Assembly: GCF_030156785.1 (NCBI RefSeq)
Contig: NZ_JASGLW010000001.1
Coordinates: forward strand, 62,001-126,000
Source: Methanohalophilus sp.
Lineage (GTDB): Archaea; Halobacteriota; Methanosarcinia; Methanosarcinales; Methanosarcinaceae
Reading direction: 5' to 3'
DNA: 64,000 nucleotides
The position numbers and the translations under genes are program-made. Each line of letters starts with the position of its first letter. Within the stretch, counting starts at the first letter, position 1. This document shows, piece by piece, positions 54,170 through 63,733 of the stretch. The notes beneath the pieces are model-generated. The model had not been told where the DNA came from, searched no databases, and saw nothing but the letters and a program-made list of their open reading frames with translations.

Positions 54170-54598
54170 ATGTCAGATGATATCAATTGGATAGAAATTG
54201 ATGAGGAACGAACGGACGTCGAAGAGAGGCACGTGCCGGTTATTACTTCGCCGGATGTTATGACTGCAGGCGAGTCCTACGAAGTAAAAGTAACTGTTGG
54301 CATTTCGCCTCATGTGATGGAAACAGATCATTACATAGAATGGATTGAGCTATGGTTGGCTGACCGCAAAATCGGAAGGTTTGATCTTGGTCCATCGGAA
54401 AAAATGGCAGAAGCAGTATTTTCAGTTATGCCGGAAAAGGACATTATTGAAGCAACTGAATATGAAGTTTGTAATATTCATGGTGTAAATGTTTGTGCTG
54501 AGGATCTTAAATCGGCTTTTACACATCTTCGGGCAGTTGTAAGCTGCAATGTTCATGGTCTATGGGGCAGTAGCAAGAAAGTAGAAGTGAAAGAGTGA
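54170..54598 (+). CDS. Superoxide reductase (neelaredoxin type)
   Basis: A 142-residue class II superoxide reductase-like protein. All five iron ligands of the catalytic centre are present: His21 in ERHVPVI, His48, His54 (DHYIEWI), Cys126 and His129 (CNVHGLW). The Glu in EERHVP also matches the family. The N-terminal desulforedoxin domain is absent. A CNIHGVNVC insertion near residue 101 duplicates the ligand-like motif. It reduces superoxide to peroxide in anaerobes. I start at ATG 54170, with GGTGAT upstream. Confidence 0.9.
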   Translation: MSDDINWIEIDEERTDVEERHVPVITSPDVMTAGESYEVKVTVGISPHVMETDHYIEWIELWLADRKIGRFDLGPSEKMAEAVFSVMPEKDIIEATEYEVCNIHGVNVCAEDLKSAFTHLRAVVSCNVHGLWGSSKKVEVKE

Positions 54599-54741
54599 AA
54601 GAACAGAAGTAAATTTTTAAGCATTATCTGTTCTTCAAAGACAAATTAAATACCATACAATACCGATTTATGGGGATCGGTATTGCTTTCATTTTTTCAC
54701 AAATTACTTATTGATTTTAGCTTGAAATAACAAATGGGGGA

Positions 54742-55161
54742 GTGCATATATCGGAACATCCACGTATAGTTATTGTTGAAGATGAGATGATAGTGGCCAT
54801 GGGGATCAAGTTAAAACTTGAAAGTATGGGTTATGTTTGTAGTATGGTTTCTAACGGGTTGAGTGCACTAAAGGTTGTAAGAAAACAGAATCCTGATGTA
54901 ATACTTATGGACATAATACTCAAAGGGGAAATTGATGGGGTGGAAACAGCTGCTTTAATTAAGAAAAATTATGATATACCATTAATTTTTCTTACGGGAG
55001 ACAGTAGCGCAGAAACCCGGGAAAGAGCACTTGCTGTTTCTCCTGCCGCTTTTATCGAAAAGCCCTTCATGGATATTGAACTAAAGGATGCTATCGAAAA
55101 TGCTCTTTATTCCAGGATGATAAAGCCAAATATAAGAAGAAAATATTCTATACGGCTTTGA
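54742..55161 (+). CDS. Stand-alone response regulator receiver
   Basis: A 139-residue receiver domain: acidic pocket VIVEDEM near residue 14, phosphoacceptor in VILMDIILKGEIDGVE near residue 57, Thr in FLTGDSS, and Lys in IEKPFMD. A basic tail follows (NIRRKYSIRL) with no output domain. The start is GTG 54742; the G-run lies right against it, so the start is less certain. Methanogens often carry such receivers beside PAS-type kinases, but none is adjacent. Confidence 0.85.
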   Translation: MHISEHPRIVIVEDEMIVAMGIKLKLESMGYVCSMVSNGLSALKVVRKQNPDVILMDIILKGEIDGVETAALIKKNYDIPLIFLTGDSSAETRERALAVSPAAFIEKPFMDIELKDAIENALYSRMIKPNIRRKYSIRL

Positions 55162-55216
55162 GAAGTCCACATCATAATCTTTATATTCAATCCTACCTTT
55201 AAAGAAACCGATTCCG

Positions 55217-56152
55217 ATGATCTATATCCCCATTCTTTTCATTTTGAGTTTTGTTCTTATCACAAAAGGTGCGGATTGGTTTGTGGAATCAGCAGTTGAG
55301 ATTTCTACGAAAAGTGGAATACCGAAGGTAGTTATTGGTGCAACAATTGTTAGCTTTGCGACAACATCTCCTGAATTCACGGTTTCTGCCTACGCTGCGT
55401 ATTTGGGACAAACTGATATGACAGTCGGAAATGCTGTAGGTTCTGCAATCTGTAATATTGGATTGATATTGGGTGCAGTTATTTCCCTGAAAGCGATTGA
55501 AGTTACGGATGCTTCTTTTTTGCAGAGAGGGGCTTTCATGCTTGTTTCAGGTATCATTCTGTTGATAACTTCTTTGGATGGGAATATTTCATGGATTGAT
55601 GGTCTGATTATGCTTCTTTACTTTGCCATTTTCTTGTATTTTAATTACAGATCCCAATCGTCAATTTTTATTCAGTCTGTTCAGTGTGAAGATTGTGGAA
55701 GCATAAGAAAAGATGTAGTGTATTTCCTTGGAGGTGCAATTTCAGTCGTGGTTGGAAGTCGTATCCTTATTTATTCAGGTACGGAAATTGCTTATTGGCT
55801 TGGTATCCCGGAAATGATTATTGCATTAACTCTTGTGGCATTTGGGACATCCCTACCGGAACTCATTACTGCAATTTCTGCAACAATGAAAAACCATCAG
55901 GAATTAACAATTGGTAATATTTTTGGTGCAAATACAATGGATATTGTAATGATACTGGGTTTCTCATCCCAGCTTACCGATCTCCCGATTGGCAGTCAAT
56001 CTTTGCAATATGATTTTCCGGTAATGCTGGTAATTATGGCTGCAATTGTTGCTTTCGGATTAACAAAACACCGTTTTGATCGATGGGAAGGTTTTCTCAT
56101 CCTAGGTTTTTATCTTGCTTATGTGTTTGGCTTATTGTTCCTCTACAATTAA
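55217..56152 (+). CDS. CaCA-family Na+/Ca2+ (cation) antiporter
   Basis: A 311-residue membrane protein with about ten helices and the two inverted alpha-repeats: GATIVSFATTSPEFTVS near residue 42 and ALTLVAFGTSLPELITA near residue 208, each carrying the ion-binding Glu. It exchanges Ca2+ or other cations for Na+ or H+. A TATA-like TCTTTATATTC about 30 bases before the ATG suggests a very short leader. Confidence 0.92.
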   Translation: MIYIPILFILSFVLITKGADWFVESAVEISTKSGIPKVVIGATIVSFATTSPEFTVSAYAAYLGQTDMTVGNAVGSAICNIGLILGAVISLKAIEVTDASFLQRGAFMLVSGIILLITSLDGNISWIDGLIMLLYFAIFLYFNYRSQSSIFIQSVQCEDCGSIRKDVVYFLGGAISVVVGSRILIYSGTEIAYWLGIPEMIIALTLVAFGTSLPELITAISATMKNHQELTIGNIFGANTMDIVMILGFSSQLTDLPIGSQSLQYDFPVMLVIMAAIVAFGLTKHRFDRWEGFLILGFYLAYVFGLLFLYN

Positions 56153-56327
56153 AAATTGGGCTTTGCTATTAACATTGTTCTATATTTATAAATTCTTAAA
56201 TGCATGAATTACCTCTTCCTATTTTTAATTAACAATGTAACTACTAAAATTACCACTTAATTTTGAGGAGATCCATAAAAATGAAACAAAACATGTATAT
56301 ACAATAAATTCCTCTCATCTAAGGAAA

Positions 56328-56377
56328 TGAGCGGGTTAAAAAACCTTTTTTAGTACCCCCACTCCCCAACCCGCTCA
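56328..56377. repeat. Hairpin with 10-bp perfect arms
   Basis: TGAGCGGGTT and AACCCGCTCA are perfect inverted copies enclosing 30 bases that contain an internal AAAAAACCTTTTTT hairpin and a C-rich strand. The GC-rich arms in AT-rich surroundings suggest a folded RNA or a terminator of the antiporter gene. Confidence 0.55.
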
Positions 56378-56533
56378 TACCACCCCATTTTTAGAAATTC
56401 GTATTGGAGAAGTGTAACTAGTACTTTTGAATTTTATGCAATAACTGTTTCAAAAATATAAATACTATTTCTCCTAATTGTAGTTTGAGGAGTGTTGAAT
56501 AGAATTACAAAAGTTCTTAGAGATTCTAGAAAG

Positions 56534-56607
56534 GTAAGCTATCACTTAAAAATAGTTTATGTGGACAATATTTTCATTAAAACTAAAAAAGGGCAGGGAT
56601 AGCTTAC
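56534..56607. repeat. Inverted repeat GTAAGCTATC / GATAGCTTAC
   Basis: Exact 10-bp inverted copies 54 bases apart, just before the transposase relic. They could be one end structure of the decayed element, a small non-autonomous element, or the stem of an RNA. Confidence 0.5.
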
Positions 56608-56639
56608 AATGAATATAAGGAAACTATAAAGATAAACAG

Positions 56640-56815
56640 AGACATTATTAAACGATTCTTTACATCTGGTTGAAGATGGGGAGAAGATTCGCAAGCAGAT
56701 ATTAAAGGTTCAATGTACTTTTCAAGGATTTGCTTGGATATTAAATGTTTCATGTTCTGCTGGAAAAAAAGATAATAAGGATAATGAAACAGGTCCATGG
56801 TTTAATGCGGTATCC
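56640..56815 (+). pseudogene. Transposase relic related to the 9-kb fragment
   Basis: Two frames in turn read HLVEDGEKIRKQILK and then FHVLLEKKIIRIMKQV. The second matches FHLMLVKRIIRIMKQV in the minus-strand relic near 9.15 kb. About 130 bases are recognisably shared at the nucleotide level. No catalytic region or start remains. Confidence 0.5.
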
Positions 56816-56822
56816 ATCCTGT

Positions 56823-57356
56823 TCAATCAGGAAGATGACGCATGATGTGTCCTGCTTCAGGGAGAATTATCTCATCCATTGCAAGTTCCACTGCTTTTGG
56901 TGATCCTGGAAGGCAGAATATTACAGTTCCTTCTAATATCCCGGCAGCAGCTCTTGTAAGAATTACAGCGGAACCGATTTGATCAATGCTCTTATATCGG
57001 AATAATTCTCCAAATCCCGGCAGCGACTTCTTGAAAAGAGGTGCGAGGGCTTCTATTGTTACATCAGATGAAGCAAGTCCGGTTCCTCCGCTTGTTACAA
57101 TCACATCTGCAGAGTCAAGATATTTCTTCACAGCATTCTGGATTAAATCCATATCATCTGGTACAAGAGAATAACCTACCACATCGTTTCCTTCTTTTTC
57201 GACACATTCAATCATTTTTTCTCCGGAAAAATCTTCAGCATCTGCAGGAGATGAAACTGATCCGTATTTCTGGTAGCGAGAAGTAGAAATCGTGATTAGT
57301 GCAAATCGGTAGGCGTTTTCAGTTCCTTTTTTGTGTTCTTCGACAACTGAAGTCAT
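56823..57356 (-). CDS. moaB: MoaB/MogA-family molybdopterin biosynthesis protein
   Basis: A 177-residue MoaB-type enzyme that adenylylates molybdopterin in molybdenum/tungsten cofactor assembly, needed by formylmethanofuran dehydrogenase. Motifs: FALITISTSR at the start, VIVTSGGTGLASSDVTIEAL near residue 85, and FCLPGSPKAVELA near residue 148. I use the ATG at 57356; an in-frame start 12 codons earlier adds a hydrophobic stretch that overlaps the likely promoter. No other moa or moe genes are adjacent. Confidence 0.92.
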   Translation of the reverse strand: MTSVVEEHKKGTENAYRFALITISTSRYQKYGSVSSPADAEDFSGEKMIECVEKEGNDVVGYSLVPDDMDLIQNAVKKYLDSADVIVTSGGTGLASSDVTIEALAPLFKKSLPGFGELFRYKSIDQIGSAVILTRAAAGILEGTVIFCLPGSPKAVELAMDEIILPEAGHIMRHLPD

Positions 57357-57423
57357 GGATACAAATAATTGTATTGAAAATATTAAAGTCATTTGTCATA
57401 GGTACATGCCATGCATCAATAAG

Positions 57424-57433
57424 GCTTATAAAC
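57424..57433 (+). promoter_or_regulatory. TATA box of the L10e cluster
   Basis: GCTTATAAAC lies about 130 bases before the L10e start and implies a leader of roughly 100 bases. The leader contains the duplicated GGTAGCA, at 57459 and 57500. Confidence 0.5.
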
Positions 57434-57559
57434 CCCTACGTAATAACGAAGCTCTAAAGGTAGCAAACCACCAAATTAAAATATTAAAATCATAATAAGG
57501 TAGCAGACCCTTTCAAAGAAGTCTGTTATACCAATTATCCAAGGAGGCCTATATTAACT

Positions 57560-58078
57560 ATGGTAAGAAAACCAGCAAGCATGTACAGGAACATTAAGCA
57601 GCGCTCATACACACGCAGGAAATACATGGGTGGTGTTCCTGGAAGTCATATCATTCACTATGACATGGGTAACAAGACAGCCGAGTTTCCAATTAAGGTA
57701 TCACTTTTAGTTGAAGAAAAATGCCAGATCAGGCACACGGCACTTGAAGCTGCACGTATTACATCTAACAGATACATGATATCAGTGGCAGGTCGTATGG
57801 GTTACCACTTAAAACTCCGAGTATATCCACACGAAGTACTCAGGGAGAACAAGCAGGCAACAGGTGCAGGTGCAGACCGTGTTTCAAGTGGAATGAGAGG
57901 CGCATTCGGAAAGGCTGTTGGAACCGCTGCAAGAGTATCTGTAGGTCAGAAAATCTTCACAGTTTCAGTTAATAAGAACCACTTCAAAGAAGCAAAGGAT
58001 GCGCTCCGCAGGGCAGGACAGAAGCTCCCGACACCTGTAAGGATTGTTGTTGATCAGGGCGCTGAACTTGTACAGTAA
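57560..58078 (+). CDS. rpl10e: 50S ribosomal protein L10e (uL16)
   Basis: A 172-residue archaeal/eukaryotic L10e. The N-terminus [20 protein letters not shown] and [15 protein letters not shown] are diagnostic. The protein organises the tRNA-binding region near the peptidyl transferase centre. GGAGG lies 13 bases before the ATG. It is the first gene of a translation cluster with aIF2-beta 18 bases downstream. Confidence 0.98.
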   Translation: MVRKPASMYRNIKQRSYTRRKYMGGVPGSHIIHYDMGNKTAEFPIKVSLLVEEKCQIRHTALEAARITSNRYMISVAGRMGYHLKLRVYPHEVLRENKQATGAGADRVSSGMRGAFGKAVGTAARVSVGQKIFTVSVNKNHFKEAKDALRRAGQKLPTPVRIVVDQGAELVQ

Positions 58079-58096
58079 ATGCACGAAGGAATTTAA

Positions 58097-58708
58097 ATGG
58101 AAGATTATGAAGCCCTCCTTGACAGGGCAATCAAAAACTTGCCTGACATAGAAACGACTGATGTGAGGTTTGTAATCCCTGATCCAAAAGTATTCATAGA
58201 AGGGAAAACCACGGTCCTTGATAACTTCGGTCAGATAGCTAGTGTACTTAACAGGGACCCTGAACACATCATGAAATACCTCACCCGTGAAATGGGTACT
58301 GCTGGTAAAATAGAAGGAACAAGAGCAATCTTCCAGGGCAAATTCCCTTCAAATGTAATTAAATCCAATATTAATGCCTATGCTGACGAGTATGTGATTT
58401 GTTCAGAGTGTAACCGCCCTGATACACAACTCGTGAAGATTGACCGCGTCATGATGATGAAATGTGCGGCATGCGGTGCCCACAGGCCTTTTAAGAAGAG
58501 GAAAGCCACTGCTGCAGCTCCTGTAGCCGCTCTTGAAGAGGGGAAGGAGTATGAAGTTAAAATCGAGGCAGTTGGTTCCAAGGGTGATGGGATTGCCAAG
58601 CTGGCAAAATTCACTATATTTGTACCCCGTGCTGTAAAGGGTGATGTGGTAAAGATTCGCATCAAAAAGATCAGTGGAAACATTGCTTTTTCCGAAATCG
58701 TACAATGA
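58097..58708 (+). CDS. eif2b: Translation initiation factor aIF2-beta with TRAM domain
   Basis: A 203-residue protein. Residues 1-135 are aIF2-beta with its C2-C2 zinc ribbon ([16 protein letters not shown]), the subunit that helps deliver initiator tRNA. Residues 145-203 form a TRAM RNA-binding domain ([22 protein letters not shown]). The beta-TRAM fusion is known from Methanosarcinales and halophiles, which helps place the organism. The Ala/Lys-rich linker is short. Confidence 0.96.
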   Translation: MEDYEALLDRAIKNLPDIETTDVRFVIPDPKVFIEGKTTVLDNFGQIASVLNRDPEHIMKYLTREMGTAGKIEGTRAIFQGKFPSNVIKSNINAYADEYVICSECNRPDTQLVKIDRVMMMKCAACGAHRPFKKRKATAAAPVAALEEGKEYEVKIEAVGSKGDGIAKLAKFTIFVPRAVKGDVVKIRIKKISGNIAFSEIVQ

Positions 58709-58741
58709 TAATACCAGGGGATTATCAAATCTCGGTACAGG

Positions 58742-59941
58742 ATGAAATATATGGAAAATACGGATAGCGGGAAGGCAATTCCTGTAGTTTTGCTCCCGGG
58801 CCTTTCCATAGAGCTGGACAGTACCGGCAGTTTCTCCCAACTTCAGGCAGAAGGGAAGCTCAGTGCTGTCTGCAAACCTTTTTTAAAACGTATCAACGAT
58901 CGCTTAAAAGAAGAAAAGCCTGCTCTTGTAAAGGAAGATTGTGTAATTGCTTCCACATGGTTGCCTCCAATACCAAGCGGTCCATTCAAAAGACTTGTTT
59001 CCGCAGAAGTACAGATAGCACTTGGAAAACGAATACCTGAAACGGTTTCCTTTGAAATAACGCGAAAATGCGGCTGCAAATGCGATCATTGTTTTATGAG
59101 CAATGGAGAAGGAGAGCTGGCTACTCCTGCCCTCAAACAAGCAATTGATGAAGTAATCGAAATGGGTGCAGTCGTGATCGTCTTTACAGAGGGGGACCCG
59201 CTCCTCAGAAAAGATATTTTTGAACTCATTAAACATGTTAATCCAGAAAGAGCAGTTGTAAATATGTATACTCCTGGAACCGAAATGACTCCGGAAGTTG
59301 CACATAAGCTCAAGGAGTCCGGTCTCCACAATATTCTGATCAGTATTTACTCTACTGATCCTGCAAAACACGATTCTATCCGCAAACTTGAAGGTGCACA
59401 CCGGATGGCAATCGATGCTATGAAGATGTGCCTTGATGCAGGATTGCTAGTCACAATGTGTACGCACACGTCACCTTCCAGTTTCCACGAACTTCCCGGA
59501 CTTTACAAACTTGCAAAGGAAATTGGGGTTCACGAATTTTCAATATGGGAGGCAATCCCCAAGAAGAAAGGTGATCCGGTGATAAGTGAAGCTCAGAGGG
59601 AAAGTATTCTTGAAATGTACCATCAAATCAATGCAGATCCGGATGGGCCGCGCATTTTTGCAAACAGTTATTTCGAAGGTGAAATGCTTGGTTGCATGGC
59701 GGGAGAACGTTGGATGCATGTTTGTGTAGATGGGGATGTCAAACCCTGCCCGTATATTCCATTTAGTTTCGGTAATGTAAGGGACAGATCAGTAAGGGAT
59801 ATCTGGAAGGATATGAAAGTGCTTACACACCCCAGACAGGGAACAGGGTTTTGTGTGATGCAGCACCCATATTATCTTGATCTCGCAGCAAAAATACCTG
59901 ATGATGCACCGCTTCCTTATCCATTCGATATGATAAAATAA
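58742..59941 (+). CDS. Radical SAM/SPASM-like protein in a translation cluster
   Basis: A 399-residue protein. An N-terminal extension of about 100 residues precedes the radical SAM core with CGCKCDHC (CxxxCxxC) near residue 110. The SAM-binding Gly/Glu segment is VIVFTEGDPLLR. The C-terminal region contains SPASM-like Cys residues (CMAGERWMHVCVDGDVKPCPY and a later CVMQHPY), suggesting extra Fe-S clusters. The substrate is unknown; the family includes peptide and tetrapyrrole modifying enzymes. The start may be 58742 or the ATG three codons later. It lies between aIF2-beta and trpS on the same strand. Confidence 0.82.
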   Translation: MKYMENTDSGKAIPVVLLPGLSIELDSTGSFSQLQAEGKLSAVCKPFLKRINDRLKEEKPALVKEDCVIASTWLPPIPSGPFKRLVSAEVQIALGKRIPETVSFEITRKCGCKCDHCFMSNGEGELATPALKQAIDEVIEMGAVVIVFTEGDPLLRKDIFELIKHVNPERAVVNMYTPGTEMTPEVAHKLKESGLHNILISIYSTDPAKHDSIRKLEGAHRMAIDAMKMCLDAGLLVTMCTHTSPSSFHELPGLYKLAKEIGVHEFSIWEAIPKKKGDPVISEAQRESILEMYHQINADPDGPRIFANSYFEGEMLGCMAGERWMHVCVDGDVKPCPYIPFSFGNVRDRSVRDIWKDMKVLTHPRQGTGFCVMQHPYYLDLAAKIPDDAPLPYPFDMIK

Positions 59942-59994
59942 CAGGATTGCCATAACGGGCAGGGAAGCAATGAATAAGGAACAAGAGGCTACCT

Positions 59995-61293
59995 ATGAAT
60001 TCAAAACTTGATCCATGGGGTTCATCAAACATCGATGATTATTCAAAACTGTTTGATGAATTCGGAATTCTCCCGTTTGACGATATTTACAGCAGTATAC
60101 CTGAACCAAACCACTACATGCGCCGCAAGATAATTTTTGGTCACCGCGGGTATGACAGAGTGGTAGAAGCAATGACAGAAGGCAAACCATTTTCGGTAAT
60201 GAGTGGATTCATGCCTTCCGGTATGGTTCACTTAGGTCACAAGATGGTTATGGAGGAAATTATCTGGCACCAGAATATGGGAGGATGTGCCTTTGTAGGC
60301 ATTGCTGACATGGAAGCTCATGCCGTAAGAGGGTTTTCATGGGAAAAATGTCGGGAAATCGGTGTTGAACAATATATAATAAGTCTGATAGCACTTGGTT
60401 TTGAGCCGAAAGGGCACATTTATTTCCAGTCTGAATCAGATAATGTTAAAGATCTTGCCTTTGAACTTGGAGTCAAGGCAAACTTTTCCGAACTCAGTGC
60501 AATTTACGGATTCAACGGTCAAACAAATGTGGCACATATGGTTAGTGCTCTGACACAAAGTGCCGATATATTACAACCACAACTTGCGGAATTCAGCGGA
60601 CCTAAGCCCACAGTAATTCCAGTGGGTTCGGATCAGGATCCACATATCCGTCTCACACGGGATCTTGCAAATAGCATGAACATGTTCCGTATCGAGAAAC
60701 GGGAAGATCAGAAAGGAAACTCATACATGAGTATCCGTAGCAAGGCTGCACCTGAAGGAGCACTTGAGGAAGTGGCAAAGAGGATGCCATGGAAAACAAA
60801 AGTATTCGAGGGACATGTTGATGTTTTTGGAGTTGATGACAAACTAAAACTTAGGGAAATTGCCAGACAGACTGAGCTTGATCTTGGAGGATATGCATTT
60901 CTTCCGCCAGCGTCCACTTACCACAGATTCATGTCTGGATTGCAGGGAGGTAAAATGTCCAGCAGCATACCAGACAGCGTGATCTCTCTTACCGAAGACC
61001 CAAAGGCAGCTGCCAAGAAAGTCAAGCGTGCAAAAACCGGTGGACGCATGACTTTGGAAGAGCAGAAAAAGCTTGGCGGCGAAACCACTAAATGCTCAAT
61101 TTACGAATTATTCATGTTCCATCTTATTGATGACGACAGGGAACTGGAGGAAATCCATTCCGAATGCGTTGAAGGTAGGCGTATGTGTGGACAGTGTAAG
61201 GTATATGCTGCCGAGCTTATGGCTGATTTCCTCAAGGAACATCAGGAACTCAGGGAACAGGCGCGGGACAAACTTGACGAATATGGACTCTGA
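59995..61293 (+). CDS. trpS: Tryptophanyl-tRNA synthetase
   Basis: A 432-residue class I synthetase of the archaeal/eukaryotic type. The HIGH motif appears as SGMVHLGHK near residue 79, and [11 protein letters not shown] (KMSKS) lies near residue 318. [16 protein letters not shown] is typical of the family. GAGG precedes the ATG. It is followed by pheS after 11 bases, so they are probably co-transcribed. Confidence 0.97.
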   Translation: MNSKLDPWGSSNIDDYSKLFDEFGILPFDDIYSSIPEPNHYMRRKIIFGHRGYDRVVEAMTEGKPFSVMSGFMPSGMVHLGHKMVMEEIIWHQNMGGCAFVGIADMEAHAVRGFSWEKCREIGVEQYIISLIALGFEPKGHIYFQSESDNVKDLAFELGVKANFSELSAIYGFNGQTNVAHMVSALTQSADILQPQLAEFSGPKPTVIPVGSDQDPHIRLTRDLANSMNMFRIEKREDQKGNSYMSIRSKAAPEGALEEVAKRMPWKTKVFEGHVDVFGVDDKLKLREIARQTELDLGGYAFLPPASTYHRFMSGLQGGKMSSSIPDSVISLTEDPKAAAKKVKRAKTGGRMTLEEQKKLGGETTKCSIYELFMFHLIDDDRELEEIHSECVEGRRMCGQCKVYAAELMADFLKEHQELREQARDKLDEYGL

Positions 61294-61304
61294 AGGTAAT
61301 ATCC

Positions 61305-62777
61305 ATGAATACTAATCTCACACTCAATGAAAAGAAGGTTTTACTTGCACTTGCAGAGCTCAAGGAAACAAACCCTGAAGTTCTGGCAGAAAAAGTATCA
61401 CTGAAAGTGGAAAATGCAACACAGGCAGCGTTTCTACTTGAGGAAAAGGGGCTTGCCGGATTAAAAGATGATGTCACAGAAAGCTTTAGTTTAACAGATG
61501 AAGGTAAAATATATGCTTCTGAAGGACTGCCTGAAAGGCAGGTGCTAAACGCTATCGACGGGCCCACCCAGATCCAAGAATTGCAGCAGAAACTTTCTCC
61601 TCGTTTGGTGGGAATTGCGACTGGATGGCTCAAGAAAAAGGGATGGGCAACCATCGAGCAGGGGAAGATTGTACCAAATGTCGATGTTCCTGAAGGCGAG
61701 GATGAGACATTACTGAAAAATGCAGGGGAAGGCGAGTTTTCGGCGGAAGATATAGGTGTTTCTAAGAAAACAATCGATGATTTGCTCAAACGAAAACTTA
61801 TCGAAAAAACCGAAACAAAGGAGCGTACAATCTATATCACAGAAGAGGGTCAGGCTCTTGCCACAGAGGGCATAAGTCTTGAGGAAGACATTACCCAACT
61901 TACTAGCCAGATGCTGAAAAGTGGAGAATGGATACGCAAGTCATTCCGCCCTTATAACATCGAGAAACCTCCGAGAAAGATTTATCCCGCCAAGGTACAT
62001 CCTTACAGACGTCTGATTGACGAGATGAGACAGATTTTTCTGGAAATGGGATTCACTGAAATCAAAGGTGATATTATCCAGAGTTCATTCTGGAACTTTG
62101 ATGCTCTTTTCCAGCCACAGGATCATCCGGCAAGGGAAATGCAGGATACGTTCCACCTTGACACGACGTCCGAACTTCCGGAAGAGTATGTTAAAGCAGT
62201 GTGTTCCATGCACGAGAGCGGTGGGGATATTGATTCCATTGGGTGGGGAGGCAAATGGAAGCAGGAAATTGCAGAGCGTAATGTCCTGCGTACACATACT
62301 ACCGCCATCACAATCAAATATCTTTCAGAGCACACAGAACCTCCAGTGAAAGCATTCTGTATTGACAGGGCATACCGCAGGGAAACAATTGATCCTACAC
62401 ATACTCCTGAATTCGAGCAGCTTGAAGGAATTGTAATGGATAGGAACATGTCATTTGCAAATCTTCTGGGCTGTCTTAAAGAATTCTACCGCCGCATGGG
62501 ATTTGAGAATGTCCGTTTTAGACCTGGGTATTTCCCATACACCGAACCCAGTGTGGAACCTGAAGTATACGTAGAGGGTCTTGGATGGATCGAACTCGGT
62601 GGTGCGGGCATATTCAGGAAGGAAGTTACAGAGCCTCTGGGAATTGATTATCCGGTTCTTGCCTGGGGTCTTGGTGTAAGCAGAGTTGCTATGCTTAAAA
62701 TAGGTCTAAAAGACCTTCGGGATCTTTACCAGTCTGATATTGAATGGCTTCGCACAAGTCCTATCTGCAAGTTTTAA
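61305..62777 (+). CDS. pheS: Phenylalanyl-tRNA synthetase alpha subunit
   Basis: A 490-residue class II catalytic subunit. The N-terminal half (residues 1-200) contains repeated winged-helix DNA/tRNA-binding modules, as in archaeal PheS. The catalytic core starts near [19 protein letters not shown]. Motif 2 is [20 protein letters not shown] and motif 3 is [14 protein letters not shown]. pheT does not follow, so the beta subunit must be encoded elsewhere. Confidence 0.97.
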   Translation: MNTNLTLNEKKVLLALAELKETNPEVLAEKVSLKVENATQAAFLLEEKGLAGLKDDVTESFSLTDEGKIYASEGLPERQVLNAIDGPTQIQELQQKLSPRLVGIATGWLKKKGWATIEQGKIVPNVDVPEGEDETLLKNAGEGEFSAEDIGVSKKTIDDLLKRKLIEKTETKERTIYITEEGQALATEGISLEEDITQLTSQMLKSGEWIRKSFRPYNIEKPPRKIYPAKVHPYRRLIDEMRQIFLEMGFTEIKGDIIQSSFWNFDALFQPQDHPAREMQDTFHLDTTSELPEEYVKAVCSMHESGGDIDSIGWGGKWKQEIAERNVLRTHTTAITIKYLSEHTEPPVKAFCIDRAYRRETIDPTHTPEFEQLEGIVMDRNMSFANLLGCLKEFYRRMGFENVRFRPGYFPYTEPSVEPEVYVEGLGWIELGGAGIFRKEVTEPLGIDYPVLAWGLGVSRVAMLKIGLKDLRDLYQSDIEWLRTSPICKF

Positions 62778-63163
62778 TCTCAATTGATAGCAATTTAGCA
62801 AGCATGGACTGTTTGATGTAGACTGCCCCATAGGGAATATCTCACGGAAGCATTAGCAGAGGATAAACTTGCATTCATCCAAGAGGTAACAAACAAAGAA
62901 CATCCTTGGAGGCTGTGTGAATTTTATTGCCACATCCTCAACAGGATTTCATGTAACTTCTGGTTCTGTATTCAAACCCATTCTGGGAGCAAACCGATTG
63001 GTCGAATCCAATTATCTTTGCTGCAACCGCAACGAAAGCTACGGAATTGATAGAAACAATAATTGTATCTGTTTACCTGGAAACCCTCAGTATAGGTCAT
63101 GGCCTTCTATGCACAAAAACTGTATTCAAAATTGAAAGCAAGGGCCAGCCTGTTAATCGTTCA
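62778..63163. other. Intergenic region, possibly with a decayed membrane-protein gene
   Basis: A plus-strand stretch from about 62920 reads in successive frames VNFIATSSTGFHVTSGSVF, PILGANRL and NPIIFAATATKATELIET. It looks like transporter sequence broken by at least one frameshift. I cannot name the family. No promoter or complete ORF is convincing. Confidence 0.25.
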
Positions 63164-63733
63164 TCAAAAACAATCTCTTTCACATCTGTTAAAAGTGTTT
63201 TGAGAACTCTGCTTTGCATAAACGATGCCCATCAGATGGGCTGGAATTGCACTAATTGCCGTACATGTTTCGCAGGAAATTCCTTCATTGGTAATATCAA
63301 GATGCAGAGAGGCACGTTTTATCAGGTTTCTGGGAAGGCCTTTGCGTCCAAGTCCCACAAGGAAAAGGAACGATTTGCACATCAGGATCTCATCTGCCAT
63401 TTCAAATGGAGTTATTTTGAATGAAGGTTCAGGTCTTGAAGTAGTTGCCACAAGCTTGCCGAAATGGGACGGGAAACCTTTTTTAGGGAGTTCATGCACG
63501 AAAAAATGCCCTTTTTCATTGAGCTGCTGAAGATAATATCCGGATTCTCCAATTGTTGTTTTTTCCACTACATATTCCACCAGTTCATCCTTCTTCATCT
63601 TGAACGGAAAATCAAAAAGTGCAAGGCTGAAACCATAAGCTTTGCAGATGGGGGCAGCCCTTGCGACGGCACGATAGTGGGCGTCCAGAATCTTTATCTT
63701 ATCATAAGTGTTGACAATACCAAGCGTCAGCAT
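63164..63733 (-). CDS. DUF531 family protein
   Basis: A 189-residue archaeal protein of the DUF531 family as I remember it (MLTLGIVNTYDKIKILDAHYRAVARAAP at the start is characteristic, stated here only in part). Later segments include FLFLVGLGRKGLPRNL and a C-terminal CETCTAISAIPAHLMG. The fold suggests an SPOUT-like or nucleotide-binding protein, but the function is unknown. Its start overlaps the end of the upstream GNAT gene by 7 bases, indicating an operon. Confidence 0.75.
   Translation of the reverse strand: MLTLGIVNTYDKIKILDAHYRAVARAAPICKAYGFSLALFDFPFKMKKDELVEYVVEKTTIGESGYYLQQLNEKGHFFVHELPKKGFPSHFGKLVATTSRPEPSFKITPFEMADEILMCKSFLFLVGLGRKGLPRNLIKRASLHLDITNEGISCETCTAISAIPAHLMGIVYAKQSSQNTFNRCERDCF

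Larger units (their letters stand above)
56153..56822. other. 670-base gene-free region with hairpins and an element relic
   Basis: No intact gene is seen. In order it holds a hairpin at 56328-56377 with 10-bp perfect arms, a TATA-like AAATATAAATACT near 56455, and a 74-base inverted-repeat unit at 56534-56607. After that comes a relic at 56640-56815 related to the ISL3-like fragment at 9 kb. Confidence 0.6.
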
